Below, one piece after another: positions 1-11,997 of a stretch of DNA of 46,000 nt. Where the stretch lies: NCBI RefSeq assembly GCF_964340395.1, contig NC_135564.1, positions 8,594,361 to 8,640,360 on the forward strand. Direction: 5' to 3'. How positions within the stretch are numbered: position 1 is the first letter of the stretch; each line of letters begins with the position of its first letter. This stretch comes from Glandiceps talaboti. Its lineage: Eukaryota; Hemichordata; Enteropneusta; Spengelidae. A model generated the notes under the pieces. It searched no databases. It saw only the letters and a list, made by a program, of their open reading frames with translations, and was not told the origin of the DNA. Made by a program: the position numbers and the translations under genes.

Positions 1-388
1 GAAGTGTGTAAGTGAATGAGTGAGAGTTAAGATTGAAATACGTAACTTTTAAGGGCAGAGTGGAAGGAAGACTTAGAGTGAGAGTGATGGAGACTGTAGA
101 GAAGATTTCCGAATTAAAGGAGTTATATAAGAAAACTCACTGAGCTTCTTAGTGACAAATGGTGTCTTTAGGATGTGTGTGTTGGAAGAAGATATATATG
201 ATTCTGTACATTGTCAAGCTATATACTGTATGTATAAAAATACAAACTGAAAATTCTGAGCTTATATCTGTTTTCGGCATACATTATCATGTCTGTTAGT
301 GTACATGTACATGTATATATATACAATGTTTTCTATGTTTCAGAAACTACCATGTACATACATGTACATGATTGTATATTTAGACTTT

Positions 389-530
389 ATTCCCCAATAC
401 TTTTTTTTTGTTAAGCCAAGGAAAATACAAGTGACCTAAGGGCCATGTCACTACGAGTCAAAAGATGAATAGTGACAAAGTCTAAAGTCCTGCATAATTT
501 CAGGCTGAACTGAATGAAGAAACAATTGCC
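389..530 (+). mobile_element. MITE family A, copy 1 (about 140 bp)
   Basis: Short fold-back element. It starts TTCCCCAATAC, carries AAGCCAAGGAAAATACAAGTG then GACCTAAGGGCC, and ends ATGAAGAAACAATTG. The outer halves are imperfect inverted repeats of each other. The same organisation recurs at 15590, 35711 and 40233. Too short to code for protein. The superfamily is undetermined because no clear target-site duplication is visible. Confidence 0.65.
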
Positions 531-1056
531 ATGGTGAATAACATAATTAGACATGTACAAAATGTACCTGCACAAGTATATTGTCTAAAAGTGGAGAACA
601 TAATGCTGAATTTGAAAATTTCCACTCATAAGGTTGAGCTCAGCCACACCGAAGACATAAATTCTTGTTATGATGTAGAATGACAAGGGTATAAATTACA
701 TGTACATATTCTATATGTTTTTCTAAAGTATGAAATAGTTTAAAAGGATTTCTTAAAAGTACAGATGTTTCAGTGATTGAATTCACCGGATTTTATGTTT
801 GTCTGTCATATGATACATACAATGTATTTACATGTACATGTAGACCACTGCAACTTTGCTATCTCATGTACATATGCACATATCCAGTTGTTCAAGTTTG
901 TACTGCCTGCAATAGCTTTTAAATTTGTTTTCTTTTAGACCAAGAAAATCTAGGATGTAAATTTCAATATATGAATTTTGATTTCAATATACAAATATTT
1001 GCCAAAAACATTATTGTCCTTTATTAGCAAAATACAAAATAATGTTTCTCTGAATT

Positions 1057-1494
1057 TACAGCAAAAACATCGAGGGATCGCCAAACGACTGTGCCTATCA
1101 TACACAATGTATGTTCCCTAAGAACAATTTAGATAGATAAGAAACAGGCTTCCCACAGACCACTCAATACAAATATAAACAACATCATCCAACCCCTACT
1201 GATACACAGACAAACACACACACACACATCATCCTTGGAACAAACAAGCTATTGAAAGTCATCACATTGCATGCTCAGATTTTGACACATACATGTGTAT
1301 TGATTCAAAGTGACAAGTGATATGTGTGTGCTCATACAGTGCCTGCCTGTCAACAGGAATGTTGTGTTGTGTTTATATTTGTAATGAGTGGTCTGTGGCA
1401 AGCCTGTTCCTTATCTATCTAAATCGTTCTTAGTAAACATAAAATGTGTATGATACACACAGTCGTTCAGCGATCCCTCGATGTTTTAGCTGTA
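1057..1494. mobile_element. TA-flanked MITE with about 128-bp inverted arms
   Basis: The left arm TACAGCAAAAACATCGAGGG and the right end CCCTCGATGTTTTAGCTGTA are inverted. Similarity continues inward for roughly 128 bases per arm (through the AGATAGATAAG and CACAGACCACTCA blocks), at about 90% by eye. The interior is about 175 bases with a CA-rich stretch. A TA dinucleotide at each edge and the CAGC termini suggest target-site duplication of a Tc1/mariner-type non-autonomous element. That superfamily assignment is an inference. Confidence 0.8.
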
Positions 1495-2690
1495 TTGTAG
1501 AAGGTTCTAATTGATCTAAAACTTAAGTATTGTGCATACTATGAATCAGAGTACATACATATATTCACAAAACAACCCACAGAGAAAATTGCAAAGTAGA
1601 CTTTTGCCATAGACACTAAAACAAACCAGTTTTTAGCGTAAGTTGAATAATGCGTATTCTAAACAGTGACTGTAATGCTTGCATACATGTACATCTGGAT
1701 CAAGATTTTAAAAAAAGGACTAACATTTGTTTTACATTACATGTATCCTGCACTGTCAGTACATTTTTTGTACTGTAATTCCAAATACCATCACATAATA
1801 AAATGTAGAAAACCGATATCTGATGATATTGCTGAGTTTGATTTACATGTGCTGAAGGTTATGTGTCATCTGTCTACTTGGCATATTATTATTGACTTCA
1901 TTGTACACACACATCACATCAAAGTACGGCTAATCCATACTCTGACTGATTGCCTGCTAACAGACATTGAAGTCAAATTTTTTAGTCTGCATGTTCTTAA
2001 TTTGAACTAGATTATTTCTAAAAGCTAGTGATTAGATTGTTGGATGCACCTTTGAAATCTCAAATCAGGAAATTTCTGTATGGCATGAAGTCTCATTTCA
2101 CACATGTCTCCTGCCCAGATGACAAAGAGATCTATGTATTTAGGGAGTGATGGACAGATTGAGGGTGAGTTTTTATCTGTCCTCATCATGACAACCTTTC
2201 ATAACTGTAGATTTGTACAAAGCAGACTTCTATTATACATTTGTCAAACTCAATCAATATAGTAACGTGGAGGAGTAGAATCAGGGCCAGGACGTGTCAA
2301 TAAGTTATATCTAAAGCACAGAGTACAAACTACAAACAAATTCACATAAAAAAACAAATAGTTTAAGAATGTGTATGTAAGGCTAGTCATACACTAAAGG
2401 AATATTTGCTGACAGTCTTTGCTGCCTTGATAACAGGCTACTGTGTTCTCCCCACTATAGAGAAAGCACGATGCAAACACCCTCTTTGCCATCTAGGCTG
2501 CCATGCTTGGCAGGTTTCTACCATGCTTCAAAAGTGTTCTTCCATCTTTTAACTTTTAGTAATTTTTGAATGACAAAATCATCATAATACTTTCACATGA
2601 AGAGAAGTGGCCGATCCCAATGTCCAAGTGTGCATGTGTTACATATAAACATGTCAGAGTATGTTCCAGTAGTGAAGGCATTGATATTAT
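1495..2690. other. No gene seen: AT-rich non-coding DNA
   Basis: Presumed intron or intergenic sequence. A 114-codon open frame at 1666-2010 has no protein-like features. Only scattered TACATGTA words are visible. Confidence 0.5.
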
Positions 2691-2814
2691 ATATGCTGGT
2701 CATTATGCAAACCAATATGCAAATTACCATGTTATTTATATGTAAATTGATATGCAAATTAGCCACCATCCTTGCATAATGGCTAGACCTGATTAGGTTT
2801 TGAGCCAGATCTGT

Positions 2815-3290
2815 TAATGTTTAATTAGAGAAATTTGCATATTAATGAATTCAACTTATTAAGCAATATCTTAAGACTGCATACTTCAATTTCAATATAA
2901 TTTAGTATATTTGTTAAACATAACAACATACATCCTATAAAATTTGTTGATGTACCTTACAGTGTTAATGAATAATTTGCATAATTAATGATTTTAGGTA
3001 ACTAGGTTATATATTAAAAATGCAAGCTTCAAATTTCGTATAATATAGTTCATATATCAACCATAATAATACGCACCTGTCCTATGAAGTTTGTTCCTAC
3101 TTTTACCTTTAATGAGTATTTTGAATAATGAACGATATTCAGTAATTAAGCAGGATCATGCACTCTTCAAATTCTGTATAATTTGGCACATACATTAACC
3201 TAAGAAAGCACGCTCGTCCAAAAACAAAGCCTGTTACCATAGTTTTTTTAGTTTAATGAGTTATTTGCATAATTAGTTATTCCCTTACGG
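2815..3290. repeat. Degenerate tandem array, period about 143 bp
   Basis: Two landmarks repeat in register. An ATTTGCAT(A/T)ATTAATGA-like block lies at about 2834, 2976, 3120 (decayed) and 3264. A GCATACTTCAATTTCAATAT-like block lies at about 2880, 3022 and 3169. Spacing is 142-147 bases throughout. Monomers are strongly diverged and AT-rich. Related ATGCAAAT words extend left to about 2717. Confidence 0.65.
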
Positions 3291-5290
3291 GAGGCATTCA
3301 GTTTAAATCTGGTATTAGAAGGTCTGAATTATTTATATTTTCTCAAGTTAAAAATATGGAATAGAATATAGGCACAAAATGATCTATTTGTTTAATATAG
3401 CTTTGCTTGGCTTTAAGTGGAGTGGACAGGAGACAAGGACAGATATAAGAAGAAAAAAATTGTACTTGCTTAAATATATAATGTAATTGTACATGTACAT
3501 GTGTGTAGCATTTCAAGAGGTGAATCACGTACATCTAGCCTTTCAGTACAGCTACATTATGACTGTGCTTTTAAGCCAAAAATAGTACCCATTGTCAGCG
3601 AGATATATGGAGCATACTGTTCTTTTATGACAAATTCATCTCAAAACTGCTCAGTAAGAATACAAATCTAATTATCATCAGACCATTATCATTACCTATG
3701 AGTTGATATCATTTCTTACACAAGTGACACTAAATACTGAAACTAATTGTCGATGTCACAGCAAGGGGTTAGAGATAATGAATTTAAAAACCGTATATAC
3801 ATACGAAATTACATTTGTCGATGTTTTCAATGAGTTCAGATAGCTCATATTACAGGAAGCACAAAGCAATCACTGTATATAGAGGAAATAGTAGGCAAAC
3901 TAATTGCATAATAGAAGATAATGATTAATTCAGTGTCTGGGAGACATGTTGCCAGATGAGAGAGCAAAGTGTGCTCAAGAAAGGTTAATAAATGCATCTA
4001 GCTAATTTATCAAAGAGACATGTAAGTGAACTATTTCTTCAACATTTTTTTTCTATAATATCAGAAGAGTTGCTTTTTATCCTGTGTCATGATGGTCTGA
4101 TCCCCAAGCTTTGGATTTTCATGCAGTGTATATATCAGGTTTCTATATGAAAATTGAAAACAAATATTCAACACATGTTGGAAAAGTTCTTAATATTGCA
4201 TTGCCTACATTTGTACTTATTTAATATCAAATTTCAGAACTCATTAAAATGGTATTTACACTCAAGGTCCATGCACTATTCTCTCACTATATTGCATGTT
4301 ATGTTAGGTTTCATGATTAAATCATCATGCAGCCAAATATATTATAATATATAAAGTTTTATATAAAAATATAATAGATCTGAAGGACAACCTTCTTTTT
4401 TCTATCCTACTGTTGTGAATATTAATACTCACTTTGGATTGCACAAGGTAACATTCTGGAGTTAAAATATAACGATAATTATGGTTGTTGTCCATCCATT
4501 ATGTTTTGTTCATTTTCACTCTAATGAGAGTAAAGTGTGCTTTCCAAAGTTCTTATTGTAGAGCATTGGCAGGGCAGTGATATATATTTTCTGTAATGAT
4601 GTTGTATGAGTTGATGACATACTGTGTGTATTCTAGAAGGCAGTTGAATTGTAAGGTCAATACTCCAAATATATATACCCTGGTACATTTGTTGTACAAA
4701 GATAGCATATGACTCACTATTGAGTAATTCAACCTATTATGTATCTGTGTTTTGACGTCACTTGCAATACATCTTTTGATATCTGACATTGGTCAAAACA
4801 TCATACAATGTACTACAACAGTACTTGCATACCTTGTGTAATAGTATTCTAATGTACATGATAGAACCTATGCATAACACTTAATATCACTTCCAAATGA
4901 TGTTTTATATCTGGAGTCATAGCACTGACTTTTTTTCAGAACACCATAGAACAAATAAATATACTACACACCATATGTAATAATACTAATATTCTGATCT
5001 CAGAGATAGTACCTATCGGTAGTATCTCATGTCATCCATGTAGATTGATCCAAAGCACTGACTTCAGTCAAAACACCATGCAACAATGTACATGTATATA
5101 CACACTTATGAGCTAGAAACTTTTGACTGTAGCTAATAATATAATCAGTAGTAATTCATGTTTTTCATAAATATTAAGTAGATCTGGAAATACTGACATT
5201 GGTAACAGCACTGTACAACATTGTAACTACATATAAAATACACATCACATGTAATGTACACTCTTTCCTAAGTGTGGGTATCTAGCTTTA
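3291..5290. other. No gene seen: AT-rich non-coding DNA
   Basis: No repeat, RNA gene or coding signal recognised. Several loosely similar stretches naming a CATAC(A/C)ATGTACTACAAC-like word (about 4803, 5085 and 5213) suggest an old degenerate repeat. Confidence 0.4.
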
Positions 5291-5710
5291 ATACACTCTT
5301 TGTCATAAAAGCTTAGCATTTGGGTGTTTGAGACGCACACAATCCTTTTTTGAGACAGGCACAATCCTTGTTTGAGACACACTGAATCCTGGTCATAAGA
5401 GCTTAGCATTTGGCATTTTGTGTTACAATTTACTCTAAACAGAACACATCAAAAGATGTGTTTAGTCGGAGGCAACTTCTTCAAAGCATCCTGCTTTACA
5501 CACTGTTACAATTTTGTGTGGTGTCGTAACGCACACAAACTTCTGGTCTGTTAAACAGGGTAAATTGTTGACATTAACTTCCAAATGCTAAGCATTTATG
5601 AACATCATAAGATGCCACTTTCAACGTGGAAGAGAGCGCTCGAGCAGTCAGTTGACGTCTATGCGACAGTGTTTTCGGTGACCATCCTGCTTTCCACTGA
5701 TATTTCTGTG

Positions 5711-5853
5711 GTTAAATGGTTTGGTTCTGGTTACCCAACCTTGCCTAGTATTTCATGCCAACCCTAAACTTTTTTTTACATACATGTATTGGGGGGTGGG
5801 GGTGGGGGGGTGGATGATAACATCGCGAAAATTGTGAAGTCTCGCAAGAAACT
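5711..5853 (+). mobile_element. Family B fragment nested in the fold-back
   Basis: TGGTTTGGTTCTGGTTACCC followed by CCCTAAACTTTTTTTTAC and, after a G-rich insertion, AAAATTGTGAAGTCTCGCAA matches the left third of the full-length family B copies at 43611-43980 and 26804-27174. The right two-thirds are absent. Confidence 0.6.
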
Positions 5854-6188
5854 TAAAGGCCTGGGGAGGAAGGTCCCGTAATCCAGGACCGTGTGCAGTG
5901 TATGGATTAGGTGTCCTTGCAGGTAAAACTTTCCTGATTTCAGAAAGAAGGGGGCTTTTGCTGTGATTTTCTCCCAGGGGGAGGGGGGGGGGGGGGGTTG
6001 TTTCCCTTTCATTGAAATAATCCTGGATTAGGGGTACATATAAAATTGAAATTTCACTAAGAAGCATGGGCACCCACCCATCCATAAACGGCTGCCGGGG
6101 AGTCAGAATTGTATGGGGTGGTGGTCACCGAAAACACTCGTCATGATGACTGCCTGTACTATGCTGTAAATCTATGTTGACGGCCGTT

Positions 6189-6346
6189 TGATGTGTCCTG
6201 TTTAAGAGTAAATTGTTGCAGAAAATCCCCAAATGCTAAGCTCTTACAACCAGGATTCAGTGTGTTTCGAACACCTCAATTCTGGTCATAAGAGCTTAGC
6301 ATTTGGGTGTTTATTGCAACAATTTACTCTAAAATAGAAGACATCA
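6189..6346. repeat. Inner palindrome within the fold-back element
   Basis: GATGTGTCCTGTTTAAGAGT at the left pairs with ACTCTAAAATAGAAGACATC at the right. The AAATTGTTGCA and TGCAACAATTT blocks, and CCCAAATGCTAAGCTCTTA with its complement, complete a hairpin of about 65-base arms around a roughly 28-base loop. It uses the same words as the outer arms, so it is a secondary duplication of the element's own end. Confidence 0.7.
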
Positions 6347-6580
6347 AGGGTTGCGTCAACCACAGTCGATACAGGCAGACGTAAGCTGGTGTGGTTTCGC
6401 CTGGACTGTTTGTTTTGTCGCCTCTAACTGACACATCTTTTGATGTGTCCTGTTTTCGAGTAAATTGCAGCACAAAACTGCAAATGCTAAGCTCTTATGA
6501 CAAGGATTGTGGGTGTCTCAAACAAGGATTGCGCATGTCTCAAACACCCAAATGCTAAGCTTTTATGACAAAGAGTGTAT

Positions 6581-8002
6581 TTGTAACATCACCTCCATAT
6601 CACATGACTTATGTTTGTAATTTAATTGCTCTGACCACTTTGTGTTCACCTTGCGGCTGTTTTTCTTACATGTATATAATCATTAATATTGTTAGAAATA
6701 AACCATGTTTATAATCACTAAGCTTCATAATCCATGGTTTTAAGTTATATGTACAATCGGTAACAAGACATGTTGTTTAGAATTGCAGTATTGGATATAG
6801 GCAAACAGTGGTTTTGAATACAAATATAGTCATGTGTACTCTTCTCTTCAATAATACATTACATACTAGCGTTAATGTTCATGGACTCTGAATTCATGGT
6901 ATCAAGTAAAAAATTTTACTCACAGAATCACAACATTTCAAGGAAGTGAATCCACATTTTTTGCTGCGTCTTATATGCATCATCAGGAGTGTACATGTAC
7001 TTCAATAGGCTGTTATCTCGGCGGCGATGCACAAACCGAGCTAGCGAGTGATACAGCTGTGATTTTGATGATGCCATTCCATTTTAGATTAAATAAATCA
7101 CTTGTCTCTGTGACACATCTCTGAGCCAAAAATCAATTTACTGACATTTAAATACATGTATTCATGTAAAGCATCAGAAATATTTTGAACAGATTAAAAT
7201 GTGCAATCATTATTGCTTTAAATTTATCCCTTTACTGACTCCTAACCTTTTCAATGTTTCATTAATTGTTTTAAACTGAGATAATTATACTTTCAAATCA
7301 TTCTCAAAATATTGCCACTCAGAAAGTCAGAAAACTGTACGTAACAGTATATACCTGTGATAGTTTAATTATCTTGAATGACTGTGCGTAGCAATATTTA
7401 AAATGAACTAGAGTCCAAAATTATTTCTTCACGGCCACAATTTGAAATCTATTCAACATAGATATTATAGAGCCTAGTTCGGAACAGAGGTTCGGAAGAG
7501 CCAGTCACTGGTCCACTTGTACATACCCACTTGCTACCCTTTGTTCAGTGGAGCTATAAAGCAGAAACAACAAGAGATCTTTCAGGTGATTGAGAGCCTG
7601 CAATACATCATTTCTTTTTCAGATAAGCGTTGACAGTTGTGTATATGCGATACATTGTGATGTCAGATAAATTTCACCAAACCGTAAAAATGACAACACT
7701 TTTTTACAAACTGGATATACTAATTTTAACTGTAGTAACCTTGTAACAACATGAAATGTAACCTCTATTAAATATTGACACAGACACACATATAGTAATT
7801 TAGTATGACATTGTGACCTCAATGAATCAGGAGGACACAGGATTGTTAAATGTTACACGTTTCTATTATGTGCTTTTGCACAGCTAATGGATGTGTTTTA
7901 CACCATAGCATGTACATGTATAATGTTATCCACATCTGGACATCATTTCACCTTCAGCAATGTGTCAACTCTGAAACTACTTTACAGGAGGTAATTACGT
8001 AT
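6581..8002. other. No gene seen
   Basis: AT-rich, no supported coding exon. A possible 33-base mini-exon before GAG|GTAATT at about 7991 cannot be supported. Confidence 0.4.
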
Positions 8003-8300
8003 CCCAGCATGCGAGGAGACTCATTCTTAGCATAGAGTCTAACAACTGTCCCAGCATGTAAGGAGATTCATTCTTAGTGTAGAGTTCAACTGTCTCAGCA
8101 TGTAAGGAGATTCGTTGTTAGCTTAGAGTCTAACAACTGTTCTTGCATGTAAGGAGATTCGGTGTTAGCTTAGGGTCTAACAGCTGTTCTTGCGTGTGCT
8201 GTAAGCATGAGACTTATTCTTAAGCTTATGCTCTAACAACTACTCCAGCACATGATGTATGGAGACTCATTCTTATCTTAGCTCAGAGTCTAACAACTCC
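8003..8300 (+). repeat. Minisatellite, about 47-bp unit, six copies
   Basis: The unit reads approximately CAGCATGTAAGGAGATTCAT, TCTTAGC, TTAGAGTCTAACAACTGT. Four units are regular at 44-47 bases. The last two are expanded (about 55-60 bases) by small insertions. There are no spacers, so it is a plain tandem array. Confidence 0.8.
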
Positions 8301-8691
8301 AAGGTACCATTGGTTGTGTAAATGTATTACATACAGTCATTCCCCTCTTTACTACTGCCGATTTTGATTTTAACACCTTCTCCGACATCTTCTTTTAGTG
8401 TATTTCAAGTTGAATTATCGTAATACATTATATGCATATTTCATATATGTAATAAAGTAGGGCTGCAAAAGTTGTTGATAATGGTTGCTTAAGAGGAGGG
8501 AAATCAAAGATGTGTCATGGTAATACTTAAAAAAAATATAAATAAGTGTGTGCCATTTCCGCATCATCAATGACACTTGTGGAAATCGCACTTATGGCGA
8601 CCCAAGAGAACAAAGAGGTGATATTGGGTACTAAACTTGTATTTTTATGATGTGCTTGTATAAAATATTTTTTATTATTGCAAGTACTTTT

Positions 8692-8693
8692 GT

Positions 8694-8724
<31 letters not shown>

Positions 8725-8812
8725 TTGTCTTCATTAAATTTGAGATACAGTGTTTGCCAAGGTGGTCAATCATCCAAGTACAATGTACAAATATGATGGC
8801 ACCACAAAAACC

Positions 8813-8857
<45 letters not shown>
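8692..8857 (+). repeat. (TTTA)n and (CAA)n microsatellites
   Basis: (TTTA)n spans 8692-8726 and (ACA)n spans about 8815-8857, with unique sequence between. The poly-Leu frame seen on the minus strand is the (CAA)n read backwards. Confidence 0.9.
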
Positions 8858-11451
8858 AATACACAACAAGTAGAAACAAAGTGTATAGAAACAATCTAGT
8901 AAAGTACCAAAACTCGCAAGCTTACAAACTGGCATGTTTAAAGTGCATTATGTATTAAGCTCTTTTAGAAGCTGGAAGGTTTGGGCTTTCAAATACATGT
9001 ACATTGTTCACTGATACAGTTGCTGGAAGTTTATGCCACAGAATTGCATCCTGCTATAAAAAAAGGGAAAAAAACATTCTTTCTTAACGCTATCTGCAAT
9101 TTTTGTATGCTTTTCTTTGGAAGCTCTTGTTCTCATACTGTCAAAATTACTAAATGATTTAAAATGTTGAAGGAAGACAAGTCACGAATTATAAGCTTTC
9201 AGCAAGCTTTCAAGGATACGTCTTTTGTGATGATTGATGTTGTATGTTAAGTTACATGCATGTAGAATCTGAAGTGTGCATTCTTAAGATATAGCCAAAT
9301 TACCGAAAATCATTAATTATGGAAGTAATGTATTAATATTCATAGGATTCATTTGTTCATGGCGTTGCTTTTGGGAAATCTAGTTCATAGATGGACAGAC
9401 AGACTCAGACAAAATCTTAACATAATTTTGCCTTTACAGAAGGTAAAAATGACCGTATTAATAATAATACTGATAATGATAATAATCAAGGTTCATGTTG
9501 ATAAAAATAATAATAGATATAATAATAACAATATGATATCATGTTGTTTGAACCAATTTATACTGATAACTTGACCCTCTTGTTCTTGACCCCAGGTAAT
9601 GTCATTTCCTTTATCCTGACTGCATATTTTCTAGAATTCCCTTCTGCTTTTAATTTGACATGTTTCAATATGCTGGTGATGTGTTTTTCACTTCTATGGT
9701 TGCTTCTTTCCCTATGCCTTATTTTGAATTGCTTCATTCTGTTATTGAAGTAACAGGAGTTTTTGACATCTCTTTTGAGTAATGCTCTTTGTAGTTTTCC
9801 CGAATTTGAAAGGATTCCGCTACACATCGATGAATTCTAAATTCCAATGAACCCATTTTACATAGTTATATTTCAAGAATGAGGTCATCCTGATATGCTA
9901 TTTCTGACTGTGGATAAGTCTAGATTTTCCAATTCTCCATGCCTAACTTTATCAATTTATTAACTCAAGAAGTCATGCTGGTAAATTCAGTCTATAAATG
10001 TAAATGTAATGAGACAAATTTGGAAACAGATATGTTAATGCCCTGTGATACATCTTTGACACGATATAGAGGGTTAACAGATTTTATGTGGACAGGATGT
10101 CATTCCAAATTTTTGCACTTGAAAAAGAAATAGAAAATTGACCTGGGTTTGATCTGGTATGATATGGACATAGATTTTGATATAAGCAGAATCGAATATC
10201 ATAGTCATGAATAGTAACTCTAAAATAATCATACAAAGAATGCAGTGATTGTTGGTGGATCAAACCATAAATAAAAGGACATGGTATTTTATAAATATAT
10301 GTACAGTCACATAATTAGAGAGATCATCCATGGTACTATATACTTATCCATGTATGAAAGTAATTGCATCAATGACTTTAATGATGTATATCAATGGCTT
10401 TACTTTTTCAACCCTATACTGTAAATGTCTTTTATTATTCCCTCTATATCATTTAGCTGTATATGCCCAACAGTGTTTCCAATGGAACTAATTCCATCAT
10501 GATATGTTATCTTTTTTCTAATTTTTCTGCCATAACAGCACCAATTAATTAAATATTAATTGTCTGCCAGTGACGGTGCACTGAACAAAGACAACATGGT
10601 GACGTCATCCCCATACATTTATATCACTAGTTTCTATAAGAATTTGTACAACTAAAGACTACATGTAGTATGTGTATGCGCCAGTGCAAGTAATCTCTGG
10701 TACATATGTAATAATACATGTGTTCAACATGAACAACTCAATTTCATATATTGATTAAATGTCTCCAAAGGCAGCATAGTAGCGATATTATTTACTTACT
10801 TGATGTAATAGATCAGAAGAACACATCCCCTGTACCATATACTGTATCAAAGTGTGGAAAGATTGATGTAAGAAATACCATGTATATGAGTGTGAATTGT
10901 TTCTTCTGTGGCTAGTGAGATTTACACAGAGGAATTAAAAACCGACTCAAGTCAATATTGTATATCGTATATGCCAATGAACACTGACAGTACATGTACA
11001 TGTACAAAAAATTCACCCAAGGGTAGTGTAAGAGATCAAACAAGATACTAGTTGCTTTCTTTGACATGAAATTAGGCCTGAACCTAGCCCAGTGAATCAT
11101 TAACATTATTTGTACCATCAATTTGATGGGGAGAGAAGAAAAGAAAATTTGCAGTAAAAAGCTTTCTATTTTTAGCCATCATACAATGTTATAAAGTGAT
11201 GATGACAATCATATCGTTGCTACATTCAAAAGGTTACTCAAAGTAAGAATCGGATCATATGCATGTACATGTACTTCCACACCTACATATATGTACATTA
11301 TCAGACATTTATCTGTTTCTTGTCATCCAAGACATATGTCAGCATATCATGTCTCACATCTTTTTAAGAAGTTGTTGACATTCGAGTTGTTCCTAGACTA
11401 GCTCACAACTGAAATATGTCATTCAATGTATGTTTTAGTTGTATGTGGATG
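8858..11451. other. No gene seen, probable last intron of the WD40 gene
   Basis: AT-rich. The open frames on both strands at 9353-9827 and 9939-10133 are short and not protein-like. No WD40-type peptide is found in any frame here. Confidence 0.4.
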
Positions 11452-11618
11452 GATACATACAGGGATACATACATACATACATACATACATACATACAAAA
11501 TTAATGTACATACATACAAATGCACATACATACATTGTCATACATACATACATACATACATACATACATACATACATACAAACGTATGTACGTACGTACG
11601 TACGTACGTATACATATA

Positions 11619-11668
<50 letters not shown>

Positions 11669-11770
11669 TACATACATACATATAGACAGACAGACAGACA
11701 GACATGCATACGCACATACATACATAAATACATACTTGTACATACATGCACACACACACTCACACACATA
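11452..11770 (+). repeat. Compound (ACAT)n/(ACGT)n/(CAGA)n microsatellite
   Basis: Blocks of ATAC repeats are interrupted by a GTAC run (11583-11610) and a CAGA run (about 11685-11703), ending in CA dinucleotides. It lies 117-435 bases upstream of the WD40 exon, inside its last intron. Six overlapping open frames here are repeat artefacts. Confidence 0.9.
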
Positions 11771-11869
11771 CATGTAATAGTATGCTTTGCTATCTTCATT
11801 ACCTAGTTACACAAAATCTATGCACTCCGGTAGTAAGTGCTTCATTCACATATTTGGATAATCTTCTTA

Positions 11870-11886
11870 TTTTTTTATTTTCTCAG
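11870..11886 (+). promoter_or_regulatory. Splice acceptor and polypyrimidine tract of the WD40 exon
   Basis: A T-rich run (TTTTTTATTTTCTCAG) ends exactly where the WD40 reading frame becomes protein-like. It sets the exon boundary. The frame from here is phase 0 if the blade begins at Ile. Confidence 0.75.
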
Positions 11887-11997
11887 ATTACCAGCCTGGT
11901 TGGACATGAAGATGCAGTTCAGACACTGATATTTGATAAGACAGGAGAATTCCTAGTCTCAGGTGGCTCAGATGCATATGTCAGGATTTGGTCTTAA
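11887..11997 (+). CDS. 3'-terminal exon of a WD40-repeat protein gene
   Basis: Seen: an open stretch of 36 codons preceded by a pyrimidine-rich tract and CAG acceptor (the AG ends at 11886) and closed by TAA at 11995-11997. The peptide starts ITSLVGHEDAVQTL, continues through IFDKTGEFLVSGG and ends SDAYVRIWS. It carries the landmarks of one WD40 blade in order: the GH dipeptide, hydrophobic beta strands, the turn Asp of GGSD, and a terminal IW with Ser in place of the usual Asp. Known of the family: WD40 blades form beta-propellers that act as protein-interaction platforms. Inference: this is the last blade, closing the propeller at the extreme C-terminus. The open frame continues upstream into a CATA microsatellite, which is intron. 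No other exon of this gene is convincingly visible in the 11.9 kb upstream, so the final intron is probably long. I do not recognise which WD40 protein this is. Confidence 0.85.
   Translation: MTSLVGHEDAVQTLIFDKTGEFLVSGGSDAYVRIWS

Larger units (their letters stand above)
5291..6580. mobile_element. Nested fold-back element, about 1.3 kb
   Basis: The ends are mirror images: ATACACTCTTTGTCATAAAA at the left and its exact reverse complement at the right. Both continue with the word CTTAGCATTTGGGTGTTTGAGAC. Inversion continues inward through AATTTACTC and ACACATCAAAAGATGTGT and on to GTGTTTTCGGTGACCA (5669-5684) against TGGTCACCGAAAACAC (about 6122-6137). The right half contains a second palindrome (6189-6346). 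The loop contains a fragment of family B and G-runs. Small direct repeats (CACAATCCTTGTTTGAGACA) lie in the arms. No coding capacity is seen. Confidence 0.78.

Noticed and set aside
483-680. Open stretch after TTTCAG (AELNEETIAMVNNII...) as an exon.
   Set aside because: Its start lies in MITE family A copy 1, and no donor or family match supports it.
1666-2010. 114-codon + strand frame.
   Set aside because: Starts at a non-ATG codon (GTG-type), has AT-driven composition and no recognisable motif. Judged chance.
2119-2164. 46-base candidate exon between TCTCCTGCCCAG and GGTGAGT, encoding MTKRSMYLGSDGQIE.
   Set aside because: Splice signals are good, but the phase does not join the WD40 exon at 11887 without a stop, only one frame is open, and it is too short to judge.
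5753-6085. Two overlapping proline-rich minus-strand frames.
   Set aside because: Produced by the G-runs in the loop of the fold-back element.
8003-8300. 47-bp array considered as repeated exons or CRISPR.
   Set aside because: Units contain in-frame stops, vary in length and have no spacers. Simple minisatellite.
9558-9827. 89-codon minus-strand frame with many Lys and Arg.
   Set aside because: Basic residues follow from A-rich codons. No splice or domain support.
11416-11806. Several overlapping open frames on both strands with His-Thr-Tyr-Ile or Met-Tyr-Val-Cys repeats.
   Set aside because: Pure translations of the ACAT microsatellite. The stop-free frames follow from the repeat unit.
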